Positions 1 to 5,046 of a DNA stretch of 5,046 nt are shown piece by piece. The stretch is from Victivallales bacterium (GTDB lineage: Bacteria > Verrucomicrobiota > Lentisphaeria > Victivallales > JAUVCU01), in NCBI GenBank assembly GCA_029934175.1, contig JAOZMT010000213.1, positions 1-5,046 of the forward strand, written 5' to 3'. Both the position numbers and the translations under genes were made by a program. Each line of letters opens with the position of its first letter. Positions within the stretch are counted from its first letter, which is position 1. The notes under the pieces are model-generated. The model had not been told where the DNA came from. It made no database searches and was given only the letters and a program-made list of their open reading frames with translations.

Positions 1-40
1 ACAATGAAATTAAATATTACGACTCATAAAAAAAACTCTT

Positions 41-70
41 CCTAATTATTCTGCTCTTAATTATTCTGCT
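41..70. repeat. 15-base tandem duplication
   Basis: Positions 41-55 (CCTAATTATTCTGCT) and 56-70 (CTTAATTATTCTGCT) are adjacent copies with one mismatch, at the second base. This looks like a simple replication-slippage duplication. Confidence 0.8.
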
Positions 71-105
71 TAACAAGAAGAAATTTAATATCAAATTTTT
101 TAAAT

Positions 106-141
106 AATCCTGTTCATCTTGAAAATCCTGTTATCCTGTCA
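106..141. repeat. Degenerate 9-base tandem repeat (ACAGGAT type)
   Basis: On the plus strand the units are AATCCTGTT (106-114), CATCTTGAA (115-123), AATCCTGTT (124-132) and ATCCTGTCA (133-141). Read on the minus strand this gives repeated ACAGGAT. From memory, short intergenic arrays of this type recur in many bacterial genomes, often near gene ends. No protein-coding role is apparent. Confidence 0.7.
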
Positions 142-155
142 AAACAATTGTTGGA

Positions 156-175
156 CGGCATTAAAAACAACGCCG
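156..175 (-). terminator. GC-rich hairpin downstream of trpA, weak terminator candidate
   Basis: On the minus strand CGGCGTT (175-169) pairs with AATGCCG (162-156) around the loop GTTTTT. It forms 7 pairs, one of them G-U in the minus-strand RNA; the same position is an A-C mismatch on the plus strand, so the structure favours the trpA transcript. It starts 66 bases past the trpA stop. The following bases are only broken T-rich sequence (TCCAACAATTGTTTTG), not a clean T-run, so termination is uncertain. It is the best terminator candidate seen in the window. Confidence 0.4.
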
Positions 176-221
176 ATTATTAGACAAAACGAACCTCGGA
201 ATGTTAGTATTAAGATTGCTG

Positions 222-238
222 GAACAAGCCTATTGTTC
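222..238 (-). other. Small hairpin just after trpA
   Basis: GAACAA (238-233 on the minus strand) pairs with TTGTTC (227-222) around a 5-base loop, 3 bases after the trpA TAA and overlapping the second stop. No T-run follows it, so it is a poor intrinsic terminator and may be incidental. Confidence 0.35.
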
Positions 239-240
239 TA

Positions 241-1011
241 TTATTTACTGATTCCAATTTGTTTTATGAATTTTTCTATATCTGAAAGTTTACCGTTATC
301 TATAATACGGATGATTTCTGAACCTATTACAGCTATATCTACTTTTCCTGATAAATATTCGATATCTTCTTTGCTTTTTACCCCAAATCCTAAAGCTATT
401 GGTAGATCTGTTGATTTATTGCATCGTTCAATATATTCATCTAAGTCTTGAGAAAATTCTGTATTCGCACCTGTAACCCCTTTTCGTGCTACAGAGTAAA
501 TAAAACCATCAGACTGTGCTTGAACAAATTTCATTCTATCATCTGTTGTAGATGGAGAAAAGATATAAATTGGAGCTAGGTTATTTTTTTTCATTAATGA
601 AATATATTCTTCTCCTTCTTCAGGTGGAATGTCTGGGACTATCGCACCATATAATCCAATTTCTTTCATTTTAGAGATAAATGTTTTGAGTCCATATTTG
701 AATAAAATATTGTAATAACTCATAAAGAGAAATGGAATATCATATTTTTGAGCAATATTTTCAGCGAACTCCATACATTCTTGAACTGTAATTCCATTTG
801 CTAAAGCCTTTTGGTTTGCGTGAAGAATAACTGGTCCATCTGCCATTGGCTCTGAAAATGGAATCTGCAATTCAATAAGGTCAACTCCTGCTTTAACCAT
901 ACTATCTATAATTTCATAAGATGTTTGAATATTTGGATAACCTATAACAATATGTGTCATAAGTAAAATATCTTTTTTTTGTCGCTTTTCATTTATATAA
1001 TCTTTAAGCAT
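241..1011 (-). CDS. trpA: Tryptophan synthase alpha subunit
   Basis: Cleaves indole-3-glycerol phosphate to indole and glyceraldehyde 3-phosphate; the indole is channelled to TrpB. It is a TIM barrel of 256 residues, a little shorter than the usual 260-270 but complete. The catalytic acids are Glu47 and Asp58 in ELQIPFSEPMADGP (47-60), equivalent to Salmonella Glu49 and Asp60. Loop 6 is ARKGVTG (175-181). The substrate phosphate site is made by GFG (208-210) and GS (230-231). Relative to the common ELGIPFSDP, this copy has Gln49 and Glu54. The ATG lies inside the end of trpB (8-base overlap, ATGCTTAA), with a strong SD GGAGGGG (1022-1016). It ends in tandem in-frame stops, TAA then TAG (243-238). 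It is the last gene of the apparent operon. Confidence 0.97.
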   Translation of the reverse strand: MLKDYINEKRQKKDILLMTHIVIGYPNIQTSYEIIDSMVKAGVDLIELQIPFSEPMADGPVILHANQKALANGITVQECMEFAENIAQKYDIPFLFMSYYNILFKYGLKTFISKMKEIGLYGAIVPDIPPEEGEEYISLMKKNNLAPIYIFSPSTTDDRMKFVQAQSDGFIYSVARKGVTGANTEFSQDLDEYIERCNKSTDLPIALGFGVKSKEDIEYLSGKVDIAVIGSEIIRIIDNGKLSDIEKFIKQIGISK

Positions 1012-2233
1012 TATACCCCTCCGCTTTGAATTTTATGAATTTTTCCCATTTTTCATCTTTAAAGGCATCTGCAATTGTAAAAATATCTTTATCTCCACGA
1101 CCAGATTGATTTATAATAATAATTTCATCAGAGGACGAATTTTTAGCTTCCTTGAATGCTTGCCCAAAAGCATGAGCAGATTCCATTGCAGGAACAATAC
1201 CTTCTTTTTTAACAGCTAATGATAAAGCTTCAATAGCTTCTTCATCATTAATCGCCTCAAATCTAACTCTACCTGTTTCACTTAAATTAGACAGGATAGG
1301 AGAGACTCCCACATAATCTAATCCAGCAGCAACACTATGAGTTTCATTCATTTGACCATCTGAATTTTGTAAAAAATATGTTTTATATCCTTGAGCAATA
1401 CCAATCGAAGCATCATCAGAAGCAAGCCTAGCTGCGTGTTGTGCAGTTTCAATACCATTTCCACCAGCCTCAACTCCAACAAGTTCCACTTCTTTATCAT
1501 CTAAAAAGCCACTAAAAATCCCCATAGCATTTGAACCACCACCAACGCAAGCAAAAACTTTAGTAGGAAGTTTATTTTCAAAATTGATAATTTGTTTATG
1601 AGTTTCTTTGCCAATTATAGATTGAAAAAATGTGACCATTTCAGGAAAAGGTGCAGGTCCACAAGCAGTGCCTAGAGCATAATGAGTATCATCCATATTT
1701 GCAACCCAGTCTCTAAAGGCTTCATTTATAGCATCTTTTAAAGTTCTGCTTCCTTCGCAAACAGGAACAACAGTAGCTCCTAGCTGCTCCATCCAAAAAA
1801 CATTTGGTCGTTGACGCATAACATCAACTTCTCCCATATAAATAGTGCAATCTAAACCAAATTTTGCAGCCATTGTAGCAGTTGCAACTCCATGTTGTCC
1901 AGCTCCAGTTTCTGCAATTACACGAGTTTTACCCATTCTTTTAATTAATAACCCTTGTCCCATTACATTATTTAATTTATGAGAGCCTGTATGATTTAAA
2001 TCTTCTCTTTTTATATAGATTTTAGCACCGTTAAAATGCTTCGTTAAGTTTTCTGCAAAGTATAGTGGTGTTGGACGACAAGAAAAAGTAGACATTAAGT
2101 TTTGATAATCTTCTTGAAATTGCTTGTCGTTTTTTATTTTATTAAACTCATCAATAAGTTCTTCAAATGTAGCAACTAAGATTTCTGGGATATAACAGCC
2201 ACCAAATTTACCATAATATTTACCTTTTTGCAT
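1004..2233 (-). CDS. trpB: Tryptophan synthase beta subunit
   Basis: PLP enzyme that joins indole to L-serine to give L-tryptophan, working as an alpha2-beta2 cytoplasmic complex with TrpA. The 409 residues are full family length. The N-terminal YYGKFGGCYIPE (6-17) is the standard opening. The PLP-binding lysine is Lys86 in HTGSHKLNN (81-89). ETGAGQHG (108-115) holds the catalytic Glu108 and binds the serine carboxylate. The PLP phosphate loop is GGGSNA (231-236), and SGRGDKD (377-383) contacts the PLP ring nitrogen. Lys166, the equivalent of the beta Lys167 that contacts the alpha subunit, is present. One oddity is the loop after Asp306: it reads VGVSPIL (308-314) where the common form is PGVGPEH. 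The nearest SD-like GGAG (2248-2245) lies in the last codons of mlaD at a rather long 11-base spacing, so coupling to mlaD translation is likely. Its stop overlaps trpA. Confidence 0.98.
   Translation of the reverse strand: MQKGKYYGKFGGCYIPEILVATFEELIDEFNKIKNDKQFQEDYQNLMSTFSCRPTPLYFAENLTKHFNGAKIYIKREDLNHTGSHKLNNVMGQGLLIKRMGKTRVIAETGAGQHGVATATMAAKFGLDCTIYMGEVDVMRQRPNVFWMEQLGATVVPVCEGSRTLKDAINEAFRDWVANMDDTHYALGTACGPAPFPEMVTFFQSIIGKETHKQIINFENKLPTKVFACVGGGSNAMGIFSGFLDDKEVELVGVEAGGNGIETAQHAARLASDDASIGIAQGYKTYFLQNSDGQMNETHSVAAGLDYVGVSPILSNLSETGRVRFEAINDEEAIEALSLAVKKEGIVPAMESAHAFGQAFKEAKNSSSDEIIIINQSGRGDKDIFTIADAFKDEKWEKFIKFKAEGYNA
1016..1022 (-). promoter_or_regulatory. Strong trpA ribosome binding site inside trpB
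   Basis: GGAGGGG lies in the Glu405-Gly406 codons of trpB, with 6 bases between its GGAGG core and the trpA ATG. The overlap plus a strong SD fits the tight, stoichiometric coupling usual for trpBA. Confidence 0.75.
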
Positions 2234-2236
2234 AAT

Positions 2237-3367
2237 TTATAAAGCTCCGAATAACATACTTCCAAAAGTGGCAACAGGAGCTTGTTCACGATAATCTTCT
2301 ACCGCCGCTTTTAATTCTCTCACTGTTTGCTGTATGTCATTATATAATGCTTCATCAGTTATAAATTTACCAATAGTTCCTTTCCCATTTTTCATATCTT
2401 CTGCGATGTGTGCAATATTTTCAGATGCTTTATTAATATTTTTCACCATACTTTTAGCGTCATTGTATAGAGTTGGGTCATTTATTAATTTATTAAGGCT
2501 ACCATCGCTAGTTTTCATATCTTTAACATATAATTTAATTTCACTTGAACCTTGACGAACTTCTTCGGCGGCTTTAAGTAATTCGTCGTAAAGAGCAGAG
2601 TCATCAATTAACTTTGATAATGTTCCCTTGCTATTTTTCATTTTTTGCATATAATTAGTAAATTCTTCAGCACCAGCCTTTAATTCTTTTGCTCCTACTT
2701 GAACTTCTTTAGCACCAGCTTTTACTTCAACTGCTGCAGATTTTAAATCTTCAAAAAGAGTAGGATCGTTAATTAATTTATTTAAAGTTCCATCACTATC
2801 TTTAACTATTGTCATATACTCATTAAATGTCTTTGCTCCTGCATTAACTTCTTCAGCTGCACTTTTAATTGATGTTACTAATCCTCCAGCTTTTAAAGTT
2901 GATACAAATTCTGAAACTTCTTGGAATAAATCTGTAAAAGGCTCTCCTTTAAGTTTTTTTTCTACATCGACTTTCCCTGCATCTGGTGTTCCAATTTCTA
3001 GAACCAAAATTTGTCCACCAAAAAGTGATGATGTTTGCACTGAAATATTATAGTTTTTATAAAAAGGAATTTGCTTTTTTAATCTAATTTTAACTTCTAC
3101 TTGTTGATAATCATCAGTTATTTCAACTTTTTTAACTCTACCAACTTGCATACCTCGCAAAAAAACCTTATCATTCTTGCGTAAACTCCCTACTTTTTCA
3201 AAATATATATCTTTATAATTTACATGCTCTTCATTTCCAAATCCTAAAAATGCAAATGCATCTTTATTAACAAAAATTGTAAAATAGCATAAAATCGCTA
3301 CTGCTCCTATAAAAAATAGCCCCATAAAAAACTCTAATGATAAATTCTTCCCTTTGTTTTCTGACAT
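2237..3367 (-). CDS. mlaD: MlaD-like MCE-domain protein with long repetitive C-terminal region
   Basis: Substrate-binding MCE protein, anchored in the inner membrane and facing the periplasm. MCE proteins assemble as hexameric rings through which lipids pass. Residues 11-33 form one transmembrane anchor. The MCE domain spans about 47-126: the EKVGSLRKNDKVFLRGMQVG strand region (57-76) is followed by the pore-loop-type stretch SSLFGGQILVLEIG (113-126). From about 145 to 355 the protein is predicted helical and carries four GTLxKLIxDxxLYxxL-type motifs at 193, 248, 289 and 330. It ends with a short YREQAP...FGSMLFGAL tail. At 376 residues it is about twice E. coli MlaD (183) because of this region. 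The ATG has SD AAGGAG (3380-3375, 7-base spacing). Only 3 bases separate its stop from trpB. The MCE identity is strong. The mlaD symbol rests on the mlaE/mlaF neighbours; 'MCE family protein' would be the cautious name. Confidence 0.93.
   Translation of the reverse strand: MSENKGKNLSLEFFMGLFFIGAVAILCYFTIFVNKDAFAFLGFGNEEHVNYKDIYFEKVGSLRKNDKVFLRGMQVGRVKKVEITDDYQQVEVKIRLKKQIPFYKNYNISVQTSSLFGGQILVLEIGTPDAGKVDVEKKLKGEPFTDLFQEVSEFVSTLKAGGLVTSIKSAAEEVNAGAKTFNEYMTIVKDSDGTLNKLINDPTLFEDLKSAAVEVKAGAKEVQVGAKELKAGAEEFTNYMQKMKNSKGTLSKLIDDSALYDELLKAAEEVRQGSSEIKLYVKDMKTSDGSLNKLINDPTLYNDAKSMVKNINKASENIAHIAEDMKNGKGTIGKFITDEALYNDIQQTVRELKAAVEDYREQAPVATFGSMLFGAL
2245..2248 (-). promoter_or_regulatory. Weak trpB ribosome binding site inside the mlaD 3' end
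   Basis: GGAG lies within the Gly374-Ala375 codons of mlaD, 11 bases before the trpB ATG. The spacing is longer than optimal and no better SD is visible. Together with the 3-base gap between the genes, this suggests trpB depends on ribosomes finishing mlaD. Confidence 0.5.
2333..2791 (-). repeat. Four-fold protein repeat within MlaD
   Basis: Encodes four copies of a 16-residue motif of the form G(T/S)(L/I)xK(L/F)IxDxxLYxD at MlaD residues 193, 248, 289 and 330. The last two intervals are exactly 41 residues; the first is 55, longer by 14. The linkers are alanine- and glutamate-rich, contain V/LxxGAxE-like heptads, and look helical. The third motif resembles the first most closely, both reading LNKLINDPTL. 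Confidence 0.85.
2663..2725 (-). repeat. Three tandem 21-base units inside mlaD
   Basis: Units 2663-2683, 2684-2704 and 2705-2725 encode LKAGAEE, VQVGAKE and VKAGAKE (residues 229-235, 222-228 and 215-221). The first and third DNA units agree at 18 of 21 positions. The equivalent linker before motif 1 has a single such heptad (VNAGAKT, 174-180). The two additional heptads account for the 14 extra residues between motifs 1 and 2. Confidence 0.85.
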
Positions 3368-3387
3368 TTTAATACTCCTTTATTATT

Positions 3388-4125
3388 TTAGATTGAAAAT
3401 TGTCCGTAAGCTTTAGTGAAGGCTTGAACGGTTTTATTGTTTGTGTTTAAAAAATCTTTTGGCGTTGAAACCTCTATTATTTCCCCTTGGTTTATCATTG
3501 CAACTCTATCAGAGATTGTCAATGCTGTTTGCATATCATGTGTTACTACAACAGATGTTATGTTTAATTTTTCCTTTAAAGATAAGATTAACTCATCAAT
3601 TTTTCTTGACATAATCGGATCAAGCCCAGAAGTTGGTTCATCATATAAAATAATATCTGGATTTGTCACAATAGCTCTTGCTAACCCAACTCTCTTTTTC
3701 ATTCCCCCTGAAATTTCAGACGGCATTTTATATCGGTCATCAAGTAAACCTAACATATCTAATGCTTCATCGCTTTTTTCTGTAATCTCTTTGGCTGATA
3801 ATTTTGTCTTTTCAATTAAAGGGAGTGCAACATTATCTTCTACTGTCATCCAGTTTAGTAATGCTCCTGATTGAAATAGCACACCGCAGTTTGCACGATA
3901 TTTTTCTAATTTAAATTTAGATAATTTTGCAATATCCATATTATCAACTATTACTTTTCCACTTGTTGGGTTATGTAATCCAATAATATGTCTAAGTAAA
4001 ACTGATTTCCCCGTTCCAGATGGTCCAACTAAAGCAAATAACTCTCCTTTCTTAATATGAAGATTTATATCCTTTAAGATGCGTTTACCGCCTAAATTTT
4101 TATTAACATTTTCAAATTTTATCAT
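3388..4125 (-). CDS. mlaF: MlaF-family ATP-binding subunit of an MCE lipid ABC transporter
   Basis: Cytoplasmic ATPase that powers the MlaE permease. It is a complete 245-residue ABC nucleotide-binding domain. Walker A is GPSGTGKS (34-41). The Q-loop is Gln85 within FQSGALL (84-90), a sequence typical of MlaF-type ATPases. The signature is SGGMKKR (139-145), where the GGMKKR form, rather than GGQxQR, also marks the Mla/Ttg2A class. Walker B is IILYDEP (158-164) with catalytic Glu163, followed by the D-loop SGLDP (166-170) and the switch His196 in THD. No catalytic residue is missing, so it should be active. The ATG is preceded by AGGTGA (4135-4130), whose first two bases belong to the mlaE stop codon, suggesting coupled translation. 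The TAA is 20 bases before mlaD. Family and partners are secure from motifs and neighbours. Confidence 0.96.
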   Translation of the reverse strand: MIKFENVNKNLGGKRILKDINLHIKKGELFALVGPSGTGKSVLLRHIIGLHNPTSGKVIVDNMDIAKLSKFKLEKYRANCGVLFQSGALLNWMTVEDNVALPLIEKTKLSAKEITEKSDEALDMLGLLDDRYKMPSEISGGMKKRVGLARAIVTNPDIILYDEPTSGLDPIMSRKIDELILSLKEKLNITSVVVTHDMQTALTISDRVAMINQGEIIEVSTPKDFLNTNNKTVQAFTKAYGQFSI

Positions 4126-4129
4126 TTTT

Positions 4130-4135
4130 TCACCT
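4130..4135 (-). promoter_or_regulatory. mlaF ribosome binding site overlapping the mlaE stop
   Basis: AGGTGA sits 4 bases before the mlaF ATG. Its first two bases are the AG of the mlaE TAG stop. A ribosome ending mlaE would cover this site, so mlaF translation is probably coupled to mlaE. The same AGGTGA hexamer serves mlaE. Confidence 0.75.
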
Positions 4136-4943
4136 AGTTATATATAAATCGTGTAATAATATAACCTGCAACTAAAATCATTAAAATTGATATAATTACA
4201 GATTTTCTAGTATTTTTTCCAACACCAGCAGCACCGTTTTTTGTTGCCATACCTTGATAACAGCTAACCCCTACTATAATAACAGAAAAAACTAAAGCCT
4301 TTTGAACTCCAACCCAAACATCACGCATTTTTAAATACTCAAAAGCATTATCAAAATACATTCCGTAAGATACATCTAGTTGAGACTCTGCTACAATTCC
4401 ACCTCCAATAGTTCCTATTACACACGCATAAACTGTTAAAGCAGGACACATAAATAACATTGCAATAAGTCGTGGCATAACCAAAAAGCGAACAGGGTCA
4501 ATAGACATAACATCGAGAGCCGCTAATTCTTCGGAAACAGACATTGTTCCAATTTGTGCAGTAATCGCAGCACCAACACTTGAAGCAAGAATCATAGCAG
4601 TCATAATTGGACCTAATTCTCTACATAGCGTTTGTAGGACTAAAGTTCCCACACGAGCTTCTTGTCCAAATTCTCGCAACTGAACTCCCGCTTGTAATGC
4701 AAGTATCATACCTGTAAATAAAACTGCAATTGATACAACTGCAAAACTTCCTATTCCAGCTAAATACATTTGCCTTCTTATTTCATCTCTACTTCTATAA
4801 GCAAATGGAATATAAAAAAATGCCATTAAGATAATTTCTAACCCTCTTCCAACATTTCTTGATTTACGAATAACCAATCGTCCTAATTTAACTATAAAAT
4901 TTTTAGTCGGTTCATAATATTCCGTTTCGTATGGTATTATCAT
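4134..4943 (-). CDS. mlaE: MlaE-family permease subunit of an MCE lipid ABC transporter
   Basis: Inner-membrane permease of a phospholipid transporter. In the known Mla complex a MlaE dimer sits between the MlaF ATPases and the MlaD ring. The 269 residues are close to the family norm (about 260). An amphipathic N-terminal stretch (about 18-50) precedes hydrophobic segments near 61-82, 112-128, 155-183, 211-229 and 247-266. The family core is clear: CRELGP at 107-112, IGTM at 131-134, EELAALDVM at 138-146 followed by the DP of the coupling region, and late in the protein the GAAGVGKNT stretch (237-245). The start is placed at ATG 4943 because the preceding AGGTGA (4957-4952) is a strong SD with 8-base spacing. 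A GTG at 4955 would add four residues but lies inside that SD. Two normally conserved charged residues are replaced (Ser122 for Arg, Gln130 for Glu by recalled E. coli alignment). It ends TAG, 8 bases before mlaF. The family call is firm; the exact lipid cargo is inference. Confidence 0.94.
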   Translation of the reverse strand: MIIPYETEYYEPTKNFIVKLGRLVIRKSRNVGRGLEIILMAFFYIPFAYRSRDEIRRQMYLAGIGSFAVVSIAVLFTGMILALQAGVQLREFGQEARVGTLVLQTLCRELGPIMTAMILASSVGAAITAQIGTMSVSEELAALDVMSIDPVRFLVMPRLIAMLFMCPALTVYACVIGTIGGGIVAESQLDVSYGMYFDNAFEYLKMRDVWVGVQKALVFSVIIVGVSCYQGMATKNGAAGVGKNTRKSVIISILMILVAGYIITRFIYN

Positions 4944-4951
4944 ATACTTTT

Positions 4952-4957
4952 TCACCT
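4952..4957 (-). promoter_or_regulatory. Ribosome binding site deciding the mlaE start
   Basis: AGGTGA, read on the minus strand, matches the anti-SD end of 16S rRNA and lies 8 bases before ATG 4943. It overlaps the only upstream alternative start, GTG 4955, which therefore has no usable SD of its own. This favours the shorter MlaE by four residues. Confidence 0.8.
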
Positions 4958-4990
4958 TTTTTTATAATTTGTAATTTTTAATATATGCTT

Positions 4991-5018
4991 AATTTACACT
5001 GAAAAATGAAAAAATCAA
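4991..5018 (-). promoter_or_regulatory. Possible sigma-70-type promoter for the mla-trp operon
   Basis: On the minus strand TTGATT (5018-5013) is followed after 16 bases by TAAATT (4996-4991). The first hexamer fits a -35 box well and the second fits a -10 box only moderately. TATATT at 4985-4980 is an alternative -10 but lacks a good -35. In DNA this AT-rich such matches occur by chance, so the position is tentative. A promoter somewhere before mlaE is expected, although the upstream gene is not visible. Confidence 0.3.
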
Positions 5019-5046
5019 GAAATAAATGAAAGTTTTTTCATTTTTC
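5001..5046. repeat. Perfect 14-base inverted repeat upstream of mlaE
   Basis: GAAAAATGAAAAAA (5001-5014) is exactly the reverse complement of 5033-5046, with an 18-base spacer. The arms are almost all A or T, with two G/C pairs each. A nested alternative stem pairs 5024-5031 with 5036-5043 around a 4-base loop. It could be an operator, or a weak terminator for whatever gene lies beyond the window. The left arm overlaps the candidate -35 box. The repeat runs to the last base of the window, so it may extend further. Confidence 0.55.

Larger units (their letters stand above)
1..240. other. Non-coding region downstream of trpA
   Basis: No gene is supported here on either strand. In transcript order it holds a small hairpin (238-222), a GC-richer stretch (about 240-151) with the 156-175 hairpin, the ACAGGAT array (141-106), the 15-base duplication (70-41) and a run of eight T on the minus strand (35-28) without a clear stem before it. 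The neighbouring gene lies beyond the window. Confidence 0.6.

Noticed and set aside
28..40. Run of eight T on the minus strand as a terminator for trpA
   Set aside because: No credible stem comes directly before it. It lies about 200 bases past the trpA stop.
106..141. CRISPR-like array
   Set aside because: The units are 9 bases, degenerate and directly adjacent, with no spacers and no cas genes nearby.
145..240. In-frame open stretch of 32 codons following the trpA stop codons, with no ATG
   Set aside because: TrpA is already of full length and ends in TAA then TAG. The stretch has no start or SD and is better explained as non-coding sequence around the hairpin.
119..451. Plus-strand open frame of 110 codons
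   Set aside because: Two thirds of it lies antisense to trpA, which is certain. It starts inside the ACAGGAT repeat array, has no SD, and its product resembles no family.
2334..2555. Plus-strand open frame of 73 codons
   Set aside because: Wholly antisense to the repetitive region of mlaD. The product is low-complexity hydrophobic, as expected from the reverse of charged helical sequence.
3437..3874. Plus-strand open frame of 145 codons
   Set aside because: Wholly antisense to mlaF, whose Walker, signature and switch motifs are all intact. No family features are seen.
4944..4955. GTG start for mlaE, four residues longer
   Set aside because: The GTG is part of the AGGTGA ribosome binding site for the ATG at 4943 and has no SD of its own.
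4944..5046. Tryptophan leader peptide, attenuator or T-box before the operon
   Set aside because: No short ORF with tandem Trp codons, no GC-bearing terminator/antiterminator pair and no T-box-like sequence is visible. The first genes are mla, not trp.

Overview
The window is AT-rich and holds five complete genes, all on the minus strand. Transcription runs from the right end to the left in the order mlaE, mlaF, mlaD, trpB, trpA. The genes are packed tightly: the gaps are 8, 20 and 3 bases, and the last pair overlaps by 8 bases. This looks like a single operon. No mobile element, RNA gene or CRISPR array was found.

The right-hand 103 bases (4944-5046) form the leader. They contain a perfect 14-base inverted repeat at the window edge, a possible promoter that overlaps it, and a clear Shine-Dalgarno (SD) sequence. 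The SD moves the mlaE start from an upstream GTG to an ATG at 4943. Next come the three core parts of an MCE/Mla-type lipid ABC transporter: the permease MlaE, the ATPase MlaF, and MlaD, a membrane-anchored MCE protein with an unusually long repetitive C-terminal half. The last two genes, trpB and trpA, encode the beta and alpha subunits of tryptophan synthase, with all the catalytic residues I looked for in place. The left-hand 240 bases are non-coding. They contain a hairpin, a degenerate 9-base 'ACAGGAT' tandem array and a 15-base tandem duplication.

The Mla genes imply a diderm (outer-membrane) bacterium. The AT-rich composition, the MlaD type (GTLxKLIxDxxLY modules and a YREQAP...FGSMLFGAL tail) and the ACAGGAT repeat suggest, weakly, a low-GC member of the PVC group such as Lentisphaerota, or a related lineage. 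This is an impression from memory, not a database result.

MlaE, MlaF and MlaD should form one inner-membrane complex that moves phospholipids between the inner and outer membranes. TrpA and TrpB form a separate cytoplasmic enzyme. I see no biochemical link between the two. Their joint operon and the architecture of MlaD are the main points of interest. The genes themselves belong to known families, and I do not see a convincing undescribed system.
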